This document shows, piece after piece, positions 1 to 14,300 of a stretch of 64,000 bases of DNA. The notes below the pieces were generated by a model that was given only the letters and a program-made list of their open reading frames with translations, was not told where the DNA came from and made no database searches. The stretch comes from Corticium candelabrum (taxonomy: Eukaryota; Porifera; Homoscleromorpha; Homosclerophorida; Plakinidae): contig NC_085098.1 in assembly GCF_963422355.1 (NCBI RefSeq), positions 5,157,265 to 5,221,264 of the forward strand, in the 5' to 3' direction. The position numbers and the translations under genes were made by a program. Every line of letters starts with the position of its first letter. The first letter of the stretch is position 1.

Positions 1-1171
1 CTTTACCGACTCTGCTGATGGTTGGAAGAGCGTTGGAAGAGGGCGTGATCTTCCAGACTGTTCTGGAAGAGCCCAATCAAACACACCCCTAATCAACAGG
101 TTAACAAGAAGTTTCTGTAGCATACCAGACATCAACTTTTTCTCTTCTCTTCCCATAAATGCCTTAGAAACTCCAAATTCACCAATCTTCTGAAGGGTAT
201 GTAATGTTTCTTTTGAACACCATTGTGGCAAACTCAAACCATGTTGTAGCTACAATTGTGACACGTCACATACTGTTTACCAAAAATTTCAAGCCACAAA
301 ACACTATAGTTACCAACCTGACAAAAGATTGGATCCCAGATACGAAACGAATTGGCTGGAGTCAAGTTGAATGCGACTCCAGTGTGAGCTTTCACTGACT
401 CAAGCAACTTCTAATATGTATAAAATAAATATGGTACAATGAAGTACGTATTCTCAAGCTACATCATTAAACCAAACTACATTGTTGTCTTTCATTATTT
501 GTATCCAGTCGTCATCCTTTTCGTGTGCTTTCAGTAGTTGTTCATATCGAGAACAATTCACACTGTATGGTCGAAGTAGCTATAAAAAAATGTCGTATGA
601 CTTACAGATCCTAAGAATCTCAAGTATTCCATACAATGTCGTCAGTTGTAGAAACAGTATGAACAGGAACTGGTTGCCACATCAGGTTCTTGAGAAAAAC
701 CTATGCATATATGTTAATAGCGTAAAATCAAACAGCACATCAAAGCATTCCTATGTATTTCACAATTAATACTTCCTTGTCATTCTAAGTCAACAAATAT
801 ATTATTACGTTTGCTATAATGTAACTTGTTAGTCAAATACATGCATGTGCAATCTTGATAAACAATCACAACAGGGGCATTGCATAATAAGGGCTAGGCG
901 GGGCTCTATAGCCCCTTCAGTTTTGAGGGACGTGGATAGAGTATGCCACTGCCAATATAACTGGAAGGCAAATCAGCCTCCTCACTTTTTACGTCCATGT
1001 GATGCCCTTGATCAGAGTGAAGTATTAATCCAAAGTTGCAAAAGCTTGTAGTACGTACAGCTTGTAGTTCAGTTTATAAAATACCCAATCACAGAACATC
1101 AACAAAAGAAGAATACAATAATGTGCTTGTGAATGCCACTGCAACCAAATTACAGTCATTTACATTTATTA

Positions 1172-1173
<2 letters not shown>
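1..1173. other. no recognised gene
   Basis: Only short unrelated open frames (60-95 codons) with no recognisable domain, signal peptide or splice context. AT-rich sequence; I see nothing assignable. Confidence 0.5.
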
Positions 1174-1241
<68 letters not shown>

Positions 1242-1246
1242 ATTAT
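1174..1246. repeat. (TA)n microsatellite
   Basis: Near-pure TA dinucleotide run ending in a short TTA run. Open frames across it, such as poly-IY, are repeat artefacts. Confidence 0.95.
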
Positions 1247-1399
1247 TACAAGTCCTAGGAGGTACTAGCCGTACCATCTATACTACATTGCTACACCACA
1301 GTCTAGTAGAGAGTTGCTGATGAAAATGACAAACAGATTGGCTAATTGAAACAGTATGTTTAAAAAAGCCTACATGTGATAATCTTGAGCACTTAAAGG

Positions 1400-2000
1400 C
1401 TATAAGGTGTCCAAAGACGCAGAGTCAACTATGAGTGAATGAAAAATGCTGCCTATGCTGGACACATTCCAGTGATGTCGTTCGTTCTTCTCCATCTCTC
1501 CTGCTTCAGATGCTGCATTTGGACAACTTGCGGATTGAGTGAGAAAAGACAGTTGTAAAGAATTTCGTACCAATAAGTCGAAGTATGCAGGTAAACTACA
1601 CTCGAAATCAAGATGGTACACATCTCTTGGCCTTGCTTGGTTGCTACTGCTACATCTAGCCTCCCGACAACAACGAGAATCATCTGTAAGCAGTGAGTTA
1701 TACACCCCTTTGCATAAAGCATCATGACGCTTTTTTGTCAAACTCTGTCCTTGATCACATCCCAGTAGATGATCACCAAACTTATCAATAGTCTTACCAC
1801 AAGGGCAGGGTTTGGAGTTTGGGGTTGGAAAATGGGATACCCAACCATATTTGTAGTGCAACAACAAACTGTCTTTTGGGCATGGAGTTCGGTACTGCCC
1901 GTAGCCATGCCCTAGCATTTTGACCAGAAATGGTATTCAGTCGAGCTCGGTCTCTTATGCTCGCAGAGTGTTTGAGTGAAGACCATAAAGCAGAGTCCAA
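1400..2000 (-). mobile_element. LINE ORF2 C-terminal remnant
   Basis: Read on the minus strand, two overlapping frames (2000-1794, then 1918-1400) together resemble the C-terminal part of a non-LTR retrotransposon polyprotein: an ARAWLRAVPN-like stretch, a LWLGIP-like stretch, then the zinc-knuckle-like signature CPCG...FGDHLLGC, followed by a tail containing RNSLQ and EAGEMEKN. The tail matches the tail of the element at 3316-3676, so both belong to one family. The switch of frame near 1830-1915 shows at least one frameshift, and no reverse transcriptase core is present, so this is a dead 5'-truncated copy. Identification rests on the C-H-C motif pattern and on similarity between copies in this window. 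Confidence 0.7.
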
Positions 2001-2730
2001 CAGAAGTTGTAAGTAAATCTATTGAGATTACCTTCTAGCAGAGTTTCTTTCTGTGCATACCCAAAATTGTATTTTAATAAAAAGTGGGCATTATCATCAG
2101 AAATAATCTAAAACAGTGCTCTTTAATAAATTCTGCAAGATTTTGTAACAAGAAATAAATAGAATAACAACTACGTATCCCACCTGCCTTTCCACTGGTT
2201 TATAAAAGGCTGCCATTAGACTCTCCACACTCATTAATGTACGATCAGTGTCTGTACTTCTGATGAACACCTTCATATGACCAATTACAACAGGCTTTAA
2301 TTAAGCTAACTCCACATCTAGAAATCATAATATCCAAACCTCGTCTCTGGAATACGTTCCATTCAACAAGTATGTTTCATTCCCAGGTGTCATGTAACGA
2401 CGTCTCAAATACTGACCCAACTGGTAGTGCTGCCTCATTCCTAACTTGAAGGACAAGAAAATAAGTCAAGCAAACAAAACTATATACTATACGTACTGTA
2501 TACTATACGTACCAACACGTACCATCAAGTATCAACAGATTAAAATTAGTGACGGTTGGCGTAAAATCCTGCCTATGTATCAACTACAACCAAACCAAGT
2601 GACTACACTGACTTCATTCAGCACATAACTGTTTTTCATCAAACAACAATTTTTGGACTAAGTGACATTTTGTTGTAAAAAATAATTTCATTTATCAAAG
2701 AGATACCAGCAGTCCAGAAACCAAGCAACA
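2001..2730. other. no recognised gene
   Basis: No open frame longer than about 60 codons and no recognisable motif. AT-rich non-coding sequence. Confidence 0.5.
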
Positions 2731-2769
2731 TGTCCATTGTGCTACAGCACTCGATCTACCTTGTTACTC

Positions 2770-2988
<219 letters not shown>

Positions 2989-3130
2989 TGTGCATCCTCT
3001 ATATACAGGCAACCAACAGCTGCAGCAGAGCCTAAAATTTAACAAATAGTAAACACTAATTGAAAACGATCTGGCCAGACTGGTTCCAGTGCTACAACAT
3101 ACACACTAAATTAAAAGTGTTATTGCTGAG

Positions 3131-3212
3131 CATAGCAAGGCTTCTAATTCGAGTCGCACAACAGAAAGGGACAAAGGGACGTGATCCTATATGGCAATCC
3201 ATCAAGCTCTCG
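3131..3212 (+). repeat. short dispersed element ending at a microsatellite (copy 1)
   Basis: This sequence (landmarks CATAGCAAGGCTTCTAAT and CCTATATGGCAATC, ending CTCTCGG) recurs in inverse orientation at 6021-6100. In each place CTCTCGG is followed at once by a dinucleotide repeat: TA here and TG/CA at the other site. This looks like the 3' end of a short mobile element whose tail seeds microsatellites. No A/B-box pair was convincing. Confidence 0.6.
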
Positions 3213-3237
3213 GTATATATATACGTATATATCTATA

Positions 3238-3315
<78 letters not shown>
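3213..3315. repeat. (TA)n microsatellite
   Basis: TA dinucleotide run directly after the CTCTCGG end of the short element and directly before a LINE fragment. Confidence 0.95.
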
Positions 3316-3317
<2 letters not shown>

Positions 3318-3676
3318 ACATCACAATAAGAAATTCTCTCCAACCAACATATATGGTAAAGGCAGCTTGTCAAGCAGGGGTTGCGGCAGAAGCTGGAGAA
3401 AGAGAGAAAGACAGCTCATATAAAGACATTGTTAGTGAGAATGGAGGTGTGTTTTATCCACTAGTTGTTGAAAGTCTGGGCTTGTGGTCGCCGTCCAGTC
3501 TCCAGATTTTAAAATCAATCTGCAGAAGAACAACATTCCACAGTCACCTCACAATGAGCCAGGCCACGTCCTATTTCCACCAACGGCTTTCTATTAAACT
3601 CTGGTTGTATAATGCAAAGATAATTCTAGAGAGACTGTCTGTAGATTGCTCTGATGATGTTCTAGACTGTTTGTAG
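3316..3676 (+). mobile_element. LINE ORF2 C-terminal tail
   Basis: An open frame of about 120 codons ending at 3676. It begins with the same DITIRNSLQ-type motif seen as RNSLQ in the minus-strand element at 1400-2000, then AAEAGEREKD, and ends in a hydrophobic C-terminus rich in L and S. A TATATA run follows at about 3716-3738, as expected for a LINE 3' tail. It is 5'-truncated: no reverse transcriptase or endonuclease lies upstream, where a TA microsatellite starts instead. Frame integrity over 120 codons suggests a fairly recent insertion or a recently active family. Confidence 0.65.
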
Positions 3677-3745
3677 AGTGGGGGGTTTGGGTTGGTTTTG
3701 GGTTAGTTTTTAAAAAGTATATATATATATATATACATACATAAT

Positions 3746-4219
3746 CATTTCCGTGTCAGACTACAGATCAGTATAGGAACAATTCATGCAAGTGACCAAA
3801 CGGCAACAAAAAAGCCTCATGAAGTTCTGTCACCCCATCCTTTTGTGTTGTAGCTAGGAATCGCGTGTTCTTGACAAGCAAGAAACACCTTCAGAAGCTG
3901 AATGCCACCTACAGTCAACTATTCACATGTCCCATACTATACAGTATGATCAATTCTTACTATACTGTGCTGTATCTAACACTGTAGATAGTCAATGTTT
4001 GCGGACGTCAATCTCTACTAGTTGCATGGTATTCATAGGCGCCTAGCGTTAGTAAGTAACATGTTGCAAGAGAGTTTTCTGACTGTGTCAAGTACACACA
4101 ATCCCTAGCTACAATACAAAAAGATGGGACAACGGAATTTCATAAGGTTTTTTCGTTGCTGTTTGGTCACTTGCACAAATTGTTCCTATACTAATCTGTA
4201 GTTGGACATGGAAACGATT
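3746..4219. repeat. foldback element with about 110-bp inverted arms
   Basis: The left arm (3746-3858) and right arm (4101-4219) are imperfect reverse complements. Shared landmarks are GGAACAATT..TG..AAGTGACCAAAC on the left and GTTTGGTCACTTGC..AATTGTTCC on the right. The spacer is about 240 bp. Part of the right side (4030-4105) recurs inverted at 6236-6305 and again at 15120-15205. Consistent with a non-autonomous foldback or MITE element; no clear target-site duplication was identified. Confidence 0.7.
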
Positions 4220-4280
4220 TTTGTAATAGGTCATATATATAATGAAACGTGGTTGTGAGGAGAAATTTGAGGTTCGTGTG

Positions 4281-6100
<1,820 letters not shown>

Positions 6101-6132
6101 ATTAGATGAAACTATGCAAACTTCCTAGTAAT

Positions 6133-6218
6133 AAAACCCTGTCATGGAACTATGCATAACTTCCTAGTAATTTTAGATTACGTATCTAAATTACTAAAGT
6201 TCCATGACAAGGTTTCAC
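6133..6218. repeat. imperfect palindrome
   Basis: Arms carrying ACCCTGTCATGGAACT and AGTTCCATGACAAGGTTT surround a TTACGTAT-like centre with AGTAATTT/AAATTACT inner arms. A strong hairpin on either strand; likely part of a foldback repeat. Confidence 0.65.
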
Positions 6219-6235
6219 AAAATGCCTATTGTGTA

Positions 6236-6305
6236 GCTAGGGCACGTTTCAGTAGACAGTCAAGAAAACTCCCTTGCAACATGTAACTCACCAACGCAAG
6301 GCTCC
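6236..6305 (-). repeat. dispersed repeat, also at 4030-4105 and 15120-15205
   Basis: The reverse complement carries GTTGGTGAGTTACATG..GCAAG.GAGTTTTCTTGACTGTC and TGCCCTAGCTA, also found in the other two places. Probably one end of a MITE family. Confidence 0.6.
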
Positions 6306-6527
6306 TAAGGATACCACATAACTAAAACAGCAAAATTTCATACTACATGTAGGTCCATTGACACTTAATTGCTAATCACATTATCTCTTGGTTCTGTAAT
6401 ATATACGGGGTTTGTAAAGTAGATCTGGGGGAATGAATAGATCAGTTCTAATCGTCTTGACTACATATTGCATAGTATATATACTACATAGTGTCAGGAG
6501 TATCCGATTCGAACCGACTCTGAAGAC

Positions 6528-6888
6528 ATGGCGGACGAACTTAGACCACCATCATTATTTTCACCACAAGATGCAGCAAAAGAATGGCCACAGTGGCAAG
6601 ACCACTCTCAATTTTACTTGAAAGTGACAAACAAGCACAAATAGCCAGAATCAACGCAAGTCGCAGTACTGCTCACAGCAATGGGCAGGGAAGCAATATC
6701 AATCTACAACGCATTCACATGGGCAAACCAAGGTGACAAAGACAATCTTGACATAGTTCTCGACACCTTCATGACACACTTTAAACCCAAAACGAATGAG
6801 ATCTATGAATGGTTCATCTTTCTCCAGCGGAAACAGAAGCCAGATGAGTCCTTCGATCTTTTAGCACTGACTTACTGCGCATGGTAGA
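6528..6888 (+). pseudogene. Ty3 gag-like fragment
   Basis: A frame starting MADELRPPSLF directly after the primer-binding-like site resembles the N-terminal part of Ty3 gag-type proteins: a WPQWQDHSQFYL-type helix and an AISIYNAF motif near TAMGREA. A stop codon near 6642 interrupts it and the frame ends near 6888. The solo gag at 25920 has the related IEIYNTF motif, so two related families are present. No zinc knuckle is visible. Non-functional. Confidence 0.65.
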
Positions 6889-7569
6889 CACAGAGAAGCC
6901 CAAGATAGTACGTGACCAAACCCTCATGAACATCGTGTCGGACACAGTTAGAGAGAAATTGCCCTGAGAATCAGGTCTCAAGTTAGAAATGTCTGTAGAT
7001 ATGTGCTGTTCTATGGAAGCGACAACACAATATCTCACCTGCATGGCGGCACCGAGTACCACAACAAAGGAATGCGATTTGGAAGCCTCAACGCGAACAC
7101 AATAAAAGACACAAAAGCAATCCAACAGCCACTATGCTATTATTGGATTGGGTGCAGATAATAACATAATCATAATAACATTAGTATGACATGCGCTGAA
7201 GAATTTGATTACATACTTACTCCCGCCCAGAAAGACGGTACCAAACCAGACGTAGTGGTGATGGAAGCACATCCAGGGCTGCAGTCCACACTGTATCTGG
7301 GGCGAAGCTAATTCCCACCCCAGTGGGACAGTCTCGGTGCAGACAAGCGACACTGCAACACAAGACACTACAAGACCCAACCTTACAAGCCATACAAACA
7401 TACACAACAGCAGGCTGGCACTCACACTGCAAGGCAGTACCTGGTCCAGTATGACCATTTTAGACAGTCCGACATGACCTGACCGAGAAAAATGGAATAC
7501 TATTCAAAGGCAGTCAAGCAGCGGTACCAACTACCCGACACCAATCAGTACTGGAAAGCATACATGATC

Positions 7570-8510
7570 GTCATTTTGGGATAGTGAAAAGCTTAGAACG
7601 AGCCAAGAACTCAGTGTACTGGCCAGGGTACGTGCACGACAGAGGACAAAGTAGCGAGCTGCAGTAGATGCCAGGAAGGCCTAAACAGAATCCCAGGCTG
7701 CCATATACACCTCACCTGATCCCACTTGATCCTAACCAGAAGGTTGTAAAGGACATGTTTGAACTGGACTGGAAAGCGTACCTACTGTCAGTTGATTACT
7801 ACAGTAAATGGATCATCGTTATCAAACTCGACTACACCAGATCTCGTGATATTATAGAGACCGTGGACAAACAATTTGCCAACTTTGGTGTTCCGGAAGA
7901 AGTCATCTCCGACAATGGGCCACAGTTCACATGTGCAGATTTTCTACGTCTGGCTGATACCCTGGGCTTTAGGCATGAAACATCAAGCCCAGGGTATCCA
8001 TCCAGCAATAGTCAAGCTAAGTGGAGCATACAAACAACAAAGAAAACAATGAGAAAAATGTTTGCGGACGACCGTTCTATCCCTGATGTACTGTGAGCAC
8101 TCAGAACCACCCCAATTGGAGACGGGCTACCATCACCAGCAAAACTACTTCAGAGCAAACAATTATGCACCCAACTTGCTGTCAACAGAAAGACACTGGA
8201 GCCTTATGTATGGCAACAAGAAGAAGTCAGAGACAAGCTGGCAAAGCAACAGATAGATCCAGGGCAGCAGTACCCACTGATTTCAGGAGAAACCGTCCGC
8301 ATTCGCAAAGGTGGGACATGGGTGCCAGCACAAGTGGTTGCACATTATGACACACCAGGTCATACCTGGTTCGTGTTACTGGAGGACGTATATTACGCCA
8401 AAACCAGTCACAAATTAATAAAACAGCAGAGACGTGAAAAACATCAGCACCTGCAACCACAAGCAAGACGACTGAACACAAAAGCACACCAGAAACAGAA
8501 GACAAAATAA
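7570..8510 (+). pseudogene. Ty3 integrase-like remnant
   Basis: A degraded zinc-finger segment (H..H region, VYWPGY) at about 7570-7660 is followed by an integrase core at 7668-8096 with the acidic residues of SVDYYSKW and ISDNGPQF and the downstream SSPGYPSSN. This matches the D,D(35)E integrase pattern, but the expected glutamate region reads QAKWS rather than the usual N-G-x-x-E type, so the catalytic triad looks broken. A frame change near 8096 leads into a C-terminal region with VRIRKGGTWVPAQVV, similar to the chromatin-proximal tail of Ty3 integrases. Confidence 0.75.
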
Positions 8511-8900
8511 GCAGACACCTGACCAGAGAGCGAAACATACTCTAAACAACACAGAGTCAATAACATCGTACGAGGCGCCCAAAGACTACCAACAAGAGGT
8601 CTCTACCAAATCTGGAAGAGTCTCCAGGCGACTTGCTTACATAGCTGAAAACTATGTACCATGAAGAACTGCGAGGAAAAATAATTATTCCTAGTGTAGT
8701 GGTTTGACTAATTCTAGTTGCGTTCTGTTGACTTTTGCTGTTAACGTTCTTAGTTTTAATGAGTACACTTCACTGGAGTGACGCAAATGGTTTACACACT
8801 CCAAAATGACACTGTTTAGACCTAGAGAGATGTAATATATACGGAGTTTGTAAAGTAGATCCGGGGAATTGACTACATATTGCATGGTACACTACAGGTT

Positions 8901-9540
8901 CCAAGGTGCCACTCTAATTAATATAGGAAATGTACTACATACTCGTTAGGCCAGTCGTTATAAGCGTGGGATGTTTCATAGAGTGGTATCTGTTAGCAGT
9001 TTCTAGCTTACTGTACAAACGCAAACTAACGGTCTGGACTCCAAGATGCCACCTACCTGCGTCAACTGACCAAAGCCTTGAGGCCAGTAGGACTTTTGGT
9101 ACGGATCGGTGGGAAATGCGCCGACCGGTGATCGATCTCCATGTCGGAAGACCTTGAAACGAAAGACGACATTCACGTGAAAGTTGTGTGATCATGACGA
9201 GATACGGTCTAGCTCTCATACACCTAGGTAAAGTCTACTTACCATGCTGACAATCTCTAGTTTCGCGGTGCGCGAAGATGTCGACCTGACGCAAAGCACC
9301 AGCAGCAACAGCACCACCTTGCTACTCATGTTACTGACACGGTACACCGGAAGCAATGAAATTGGTCGGGTATAACGCGCGTTAAAAGGCGTGGCTTTAT
9401 CACGTGACTTTAAGTATAGACTCGTCCCCAGACTCTCTCGCGCTAGTCTTTTCCGGTGCCCGTATGGTTAGCTACGGTATCCTAGAGCCTCGTACCCAGG
9501 CCATCCAATGTAATGGCGCGCTAGACTTGCATTCAGTTTT
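8901..9540. other. no recognised gene
   Basis: Short frames only (up to 94 codons) with no recognisable domain. Confidence 0.45.
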
Positions 9541-9544
9541 CGCG

Positions 9545-9678
9545 CTAGGTTGCTACACCACGTGCGCTAGCATTCACGTGTGCATAGAACCATGTGGTTT
9601 GACATGTACCTAAGCACGCCAAAACACGTGTGAAACCGCATGGCCCTCAGCAGCTAGCGCACGTGATGTAGCAACCTA
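9545..9678. repeat. foldback repeat with 27-bp arms
   Basis: CTAGGTTGCTAC..CACGTGCGCTAGC at 9545-9571 is mirrored by GCTAGCGCACGTGATGTAGC at 9652 onward. The inner spacer (about 80 bp) has a further CACGTGTG/CACACGTG-like symmetry. Likely a MITE remnant. E-box-like CACGTG occurs several times. Confidence 0.7.
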
Positions 9679-9679
9679 G

Positions 9680-11000
9680 GGACTTGACACGATTAGGCAC
9701 GTAGTACGCGAGACGCGCCTCTATATTTGCTATGCCCTTCTAGTAGCATCTGTGTCTTGACCAACTATTAACTTAGTTAGATGGTCATTCGTTCACGCGA
9801 ATTCTTTGCAAAATGGCCAAATTCACGTAGGAAACCGTCAAATTCACACGGAGACCGACTAGAATTCGGATTAATTGAAATGAGTTTTTAAACTATTAAC
9901 ATCGCAATTCTTCATCCCTAACTCTAATCTATTCGTAAAACACGCTGGGTATTCTACTAACGACATCAAATTGTCAGAGCAGCCTGTCCAGACTTCTGCT
10001 GTAATATTACGCACCTCGATCCTCTGCAGTCTCTAGTTACATAAAAATTTGACAAAACGAGCAATCCAGGCCCGAGCAACCATGCAAATTGATGCCAGCC
10101 TTCTCCTGGTCCTAGCAGTCAAAGTAGTAGACCGCTATACTCATCTTCATAATCGCAGAATCTAGTCTCGTCCCCACGCAGACTTTCTCGGCGCTAGTCT
10201 TGTGAATCAATCTTGCAATGAGTTTTGTTTTCGCTTTTTGACTTGATCTACCGAAGTTGTTAGTGTAATTTTCGAGAATTACTTGTGTTTTTTCTGTACG
10301 TGCATCTAAATATATAATTCAAAAGACCAAAAAGACCACGCGACGAATTTGTGACGTCATTGGTCCCATTTTGGTGTATTACGCACCCTTCACTTCTTAA
10401 GCCAGCCTACAGCCCTGATATACTCCTGTTTTAGAACACACTAAACCATCTACTAGCTATAGCTCTTCCTACTAACTAGAGTATGGGCGAATCTCGGATA
10501 TCGTTGCTAGACATTCCGCCTCGGGAGTGGCAGTTAGATTGCCTCGATAGATACCGAGGCGAACGCAGAATCTCATAAATCAAAATCTAGGAAGCCGAAC
10601 TTGGTAGATAATATGATTGTGGTAAGAAGTTAGCCAGAGATATCTCGGTCTCAGTTTTTTATTGCCACTGTACTAACAACATGCAGATGTCCCATTCATG
10701 ACTCACTTCCGTCCGCTTGTCTAGCTAGAGAATGCAGTCGATCCGCCGATAGAGCGAAACCAGGCATGAGACAGATAGTTTCAATCTGCGAGAAATGTGT
10801 ACGAGATCGTGTGTCAAAACTCGAAGTCGTACCGCGGTCACGTTGTCGCGAGATTTCGCGTGGGTCGAGTCCTCTTCGTCTATATACCAAAGAGTGCGTT
10901 TGCATTGTGGTGTGGAACGCAATCTTCATGTACGGTTTAGTGGCGATTGGCTCAGTTGTTTTGGCGTGACTAATGTTGATGTTACAGGCAAACAGACATT
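9680..11000. other. no recognised gene
   Basis: GC-mixed sequence with short frames on both strands (77 and 67 codons near 10700-10970), none with a recognisable domain. A CTCGTCCCCACGCAGACTTTCTC motif at 10169 resembles CTCGTCCCCAGACTCTCTC at 9420, indicating a dispersed repeat. Confidence 0.45.

Positions 11001-11004
<4 letters not shown>

Positions 11005-11057
<53 letters not shown>
11005..11057. repeat. (CAGA)n microsatellite
   Basis: Tandem CAGA units preceded by ACATTGA and followed by TCAGATC repeats. Confidence 0.95.
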
Positions 11058-11058
<1 letters not shown>

Positions 11059-11216
11059 TCAGATCGGACTTTTATGGAGATAGAGAAGAAGAAGACAGAC
11101 AGATCAGACTTTCATAGATATAGAGATAGATATAGAGCCTTAGTGATGGATGTCACGTGACTCGTGCAAGCAGTTGGTGTTTGAGTTAGTTTCTAAAATG
11201 GAATACACATAAATGA

Positions 11217-11222
11217 TTTATT
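11217..11222 (-). terminator. candidate polyadenylation signal
   Basis: AATAAA on the minus strand, about 140 bp beyond the stop codon of the kelch receptor kinase. Confidence 0.5.
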
Positions 11223-11359
11223 ATTTGCACACTAGCAAAGCACGACAGCAAAACTTTACTTACTAGCAATCTCTCAAAAACAAAGCCATTAGTTAATGTA
11301 AATTTAGGACTCAAACAGCAAATAGCAAAAGTTCAAAAATTCCGGACGCATTAACGAGT

Positions 11360-14300
11360 CTAGGCACTGTGTTTCGCATTCTTTTTGTCTGGGGCAAGAC
11401 AAATCTTGTTTAATATACTATTCAATCGACTTAGTACTTGAGGAAAAGCAGGTCGAAATTTTGGATTGGCATGCCAGCAATCAAGGATGAGCTTCCTCAA
11501 GTCTCCAGGGCACTTGCTAGGGACAAGAGGTCGCTCACCTGCTGATACAGCGTCTTCAATTTGAAAGCCAAATTTGTAGTGAGAGAATGGGAGGTCACAA
11601 GTTTGCATCTCCCAAAGAACGATGCCAAAACTAAAGATGAGAAAAGTAACTGTATTTAACTAACTATCTATAGACTGTTTGCTATGACTATACCTGTAGG
11701 TGTCTGCAGACGTTCCGTAGCTCTGAGATGTTGCTATCTCTGGAGCTCTCCATTGAAGCGTTCCAACTCTTGTGGTACACATGCTACCGTCGTTTCCAAG
11801 TAGCGGCGAGGTAATACTGCTGTTTTGCCTCCTGGACGCATTCTCTGTCAGTATCTGTCGCCCAAGTCCAAAGTCAGAAACTTTAACCGTCCACGTTCTA
11901 CTAACGAGCAAATTCTGACTCTTTAAATCTCTGTGGATTCTAGCAGGCGTAAGACCGTGGAGGAAATCCATGCCTTTGGCTGCGTCGATAGCAAATTCAA
12001 TTTGAGTGATGAGTTCGATGCCAGTCTGTTTGTTGGTTTCCAGCACGTCTCTAAGAGATCCACGGTGCATAAACTCGGTGACGAAGAACCGCGAACCGTC
12101 GTCCATCAGACCAGCTCCAATAAACATGACGATATTTGGGTGACGCACCGTTTGCACGAAGAGTATTTCTCTCTCAAATTCGTCGATCACATAATGATCT
12201 GGTTGAACATCTTTTAGCAGTTTGACGGCGACCTCAAATTCTCTATAAAAAGCTTTGTGCACTCTGCCATATCCTCCTTCACCTATTTGATCTAGAACTT
12301 GCAGTTCGTTGTGTTCAATTTGCCAAACGCTGGTTAGCTCCTCAACACTGCGTTGCAGCTGCACTTCTCGTCTCTGTTTGTGTTTCCACTTGTTGATGCA
12401 ATAGGCAGCAAAGAGACTAATCAGTGCGACAACAACAATCAACAGTAAACCCAATACTATATAGGTAGGACACTGGCAGCGATCGCCTGTGAATCCAAAG
12501 TGACATCGACAACTGGGCGTCGGTTTGTCTAAAGCAATGGTGACAATGCAGTCACCGTTGCGGCAATGACCGTCAACACACTGACTACAGTTGCCAACGT
12601 GAGTAGAACTACGTGACGGCGTTGTTAGATTATCCGGGCATTTGATGCACGTTTTTCGTCTTTCATCGGAGTATGTGCCAGGAGAGCAAACGCTACACCG
12701 TGTAGAGACAAAGTCTGAAGACACATGGCCAGGTGGACATGCAAGTGCGAAAGAGTAAAGTAAGGATAACTCGCGATTATCTAGCATCCACAGACGCTTG
12801 TTATGATATTGAATGTTGCTTTGATACGCGATTTCTTGCCGTGCACTAAACAAAGTGCCCAGTAATCTTGTTATTGACAGTAAAGTCCATTTGTTGACGT
12901 AGGAATCATACATCCAAGTAGACTGTTGTTCTTCTCCTCTACAGTAATCTTCGTTTGCGTGCCAGCTGTTAGCGCAACCTACCGTGACTAGCATGTGAGG
13001 TCCTACTACGACTGCTGACATTTTCCAAGCCCTGCTCAAAATCACGGGAGCACTACCGGTCTGTTCTATTTCTGTCCAACAGTTGTCGGTCACGTTATAC
13101 GACCACATATCTGTTAAGAGCGAAAATTTGTCACCAACGCCTCCGTATATTAATAATAGTTGGTCGATAACAGCGGCAGCATGCTGAGCTCGTGGTTTTG
13201 GTCTGACATGTAGACAAGAGTTAGTTGTACTGGAGGGCTCTAACTGATGCCACTGCAGCTTTCCTGCCAAGAATGACAACATCCACAGATCATCAAGCGT
13301 TTTCAATTTCAGCCCTTTCGAGTCCCAACGTCCACCGAACAGGACGGCAGCACTCGAATTGAAAGCAACAAAGGAATTGAACTTTCTTGCTGAAGGAGCC
13401 ACTTCGAACGAGCTACAATTCCACGTGTCCGCATCAGGGTAATATACGTATGTTTCTTTCGGAAATCGACGCCGATAGACGAGAAAGCAAGCACAACTTT
13501 GAAGAAAAACGCTGTTTGTAAGCATACTCTTTCTGCCGTCGGGTGGAGGGATGTTACTGTTGTCTAGCTGAAACCACTGCATTTGCGCAAGATTTAGTTT
13601 CCAAAATTTGCTTTTTCTAGAGAATGAGAGCTGGTCAAATTCAGTTGGCGTCCCCACGACGTAAAAATTGTTTCTCCATTGTCCTAAGACTAAATGATAT
13701 CCAAAGACGGGTGTCAGGAGTGAATCAGGTAATCTGTAAGCTAACCATTTGTCACCGTTTCGCGTCAAATTTAGCATTGACTGACGACAAGCTTCCATAG
13801 CGCCTCTATGGACAATGGCGTAGGTGCCAAACACTACCGCTTTCCCACCGCGAGTAGAAACCGAAGTCTGTCCGACATTTTCTTCTTCTTTTAGAATGCC
13901 ACTTGTGATGTTGTATTTCACATACGATTTATCTGTAATGATGACGTAACTTCGTAGAAACGGAAAATAGACAGCGATTGCTGTAGTTTTGGTTCTAATA
14001 GGACTGTCTATACGTATCTTTACCCAGGTTTTTTCTGCTGGTCTGTAGGTCCATAAACCGTTTTTGCTCGAAACAATAACTCCTGTTTCACTCTCTCCTG
14101 TACTTGTCGCCAACCAAGGCTTACCTTTAGGAGTAGACGTCTTCTGTTTCGTTTTGACTTCAGACCATTGGTATACCTTATTGTCCTCTACGCAAACAAG
14201 TTCCCACACCGTTGACCAATTCAAAGCGTTGTCGCCGGGTCCGGGAATGACCAAGACGGATTGCTGGCACTGACACGATGTCTGATTGCTTGAGTTTATA

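Larger units (their letters stand above)
6397..8900 (+). mobile_element. decayed Ty3-type LTR retrotransposon
   Basis: A region near 6397-6475 is repeated at 8832-8890 (GTAATATATACGG, GTTTGTAAAGTAGATC, CTACATATTGCAT), consistent with the remains of two LTRs. A primer-binding-site-like AGTGTCAGGAG lies at about 6490-6500, close to the tRNA-Leu type common in metazoan Ty3 elements. Gag-like and integrase-like frames follow. Protease, reverse transcriptase and RNase H are not recognisable between about 6900 and 7570, so this is an internally deleted, non-functional copy. Confidence 0.75.

Noticed and set aside
3139-3150. TTCGAGTC resembling a tRNA B box
   Set aside because: No matching A box at proper spacing and no cloverleaf; not called as tRNA or SINE promoter.
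7132-7458. 108-codon minus-strand frame with Cys-rich hydrophobic content
   Set aside because: Lies antisense within the decayed Ty3 element; judged a shadow frame.
8227-8538. 103-codon minus-strand frame
   Set aside because: Antisense to the integrase C-terminal region; shadow.
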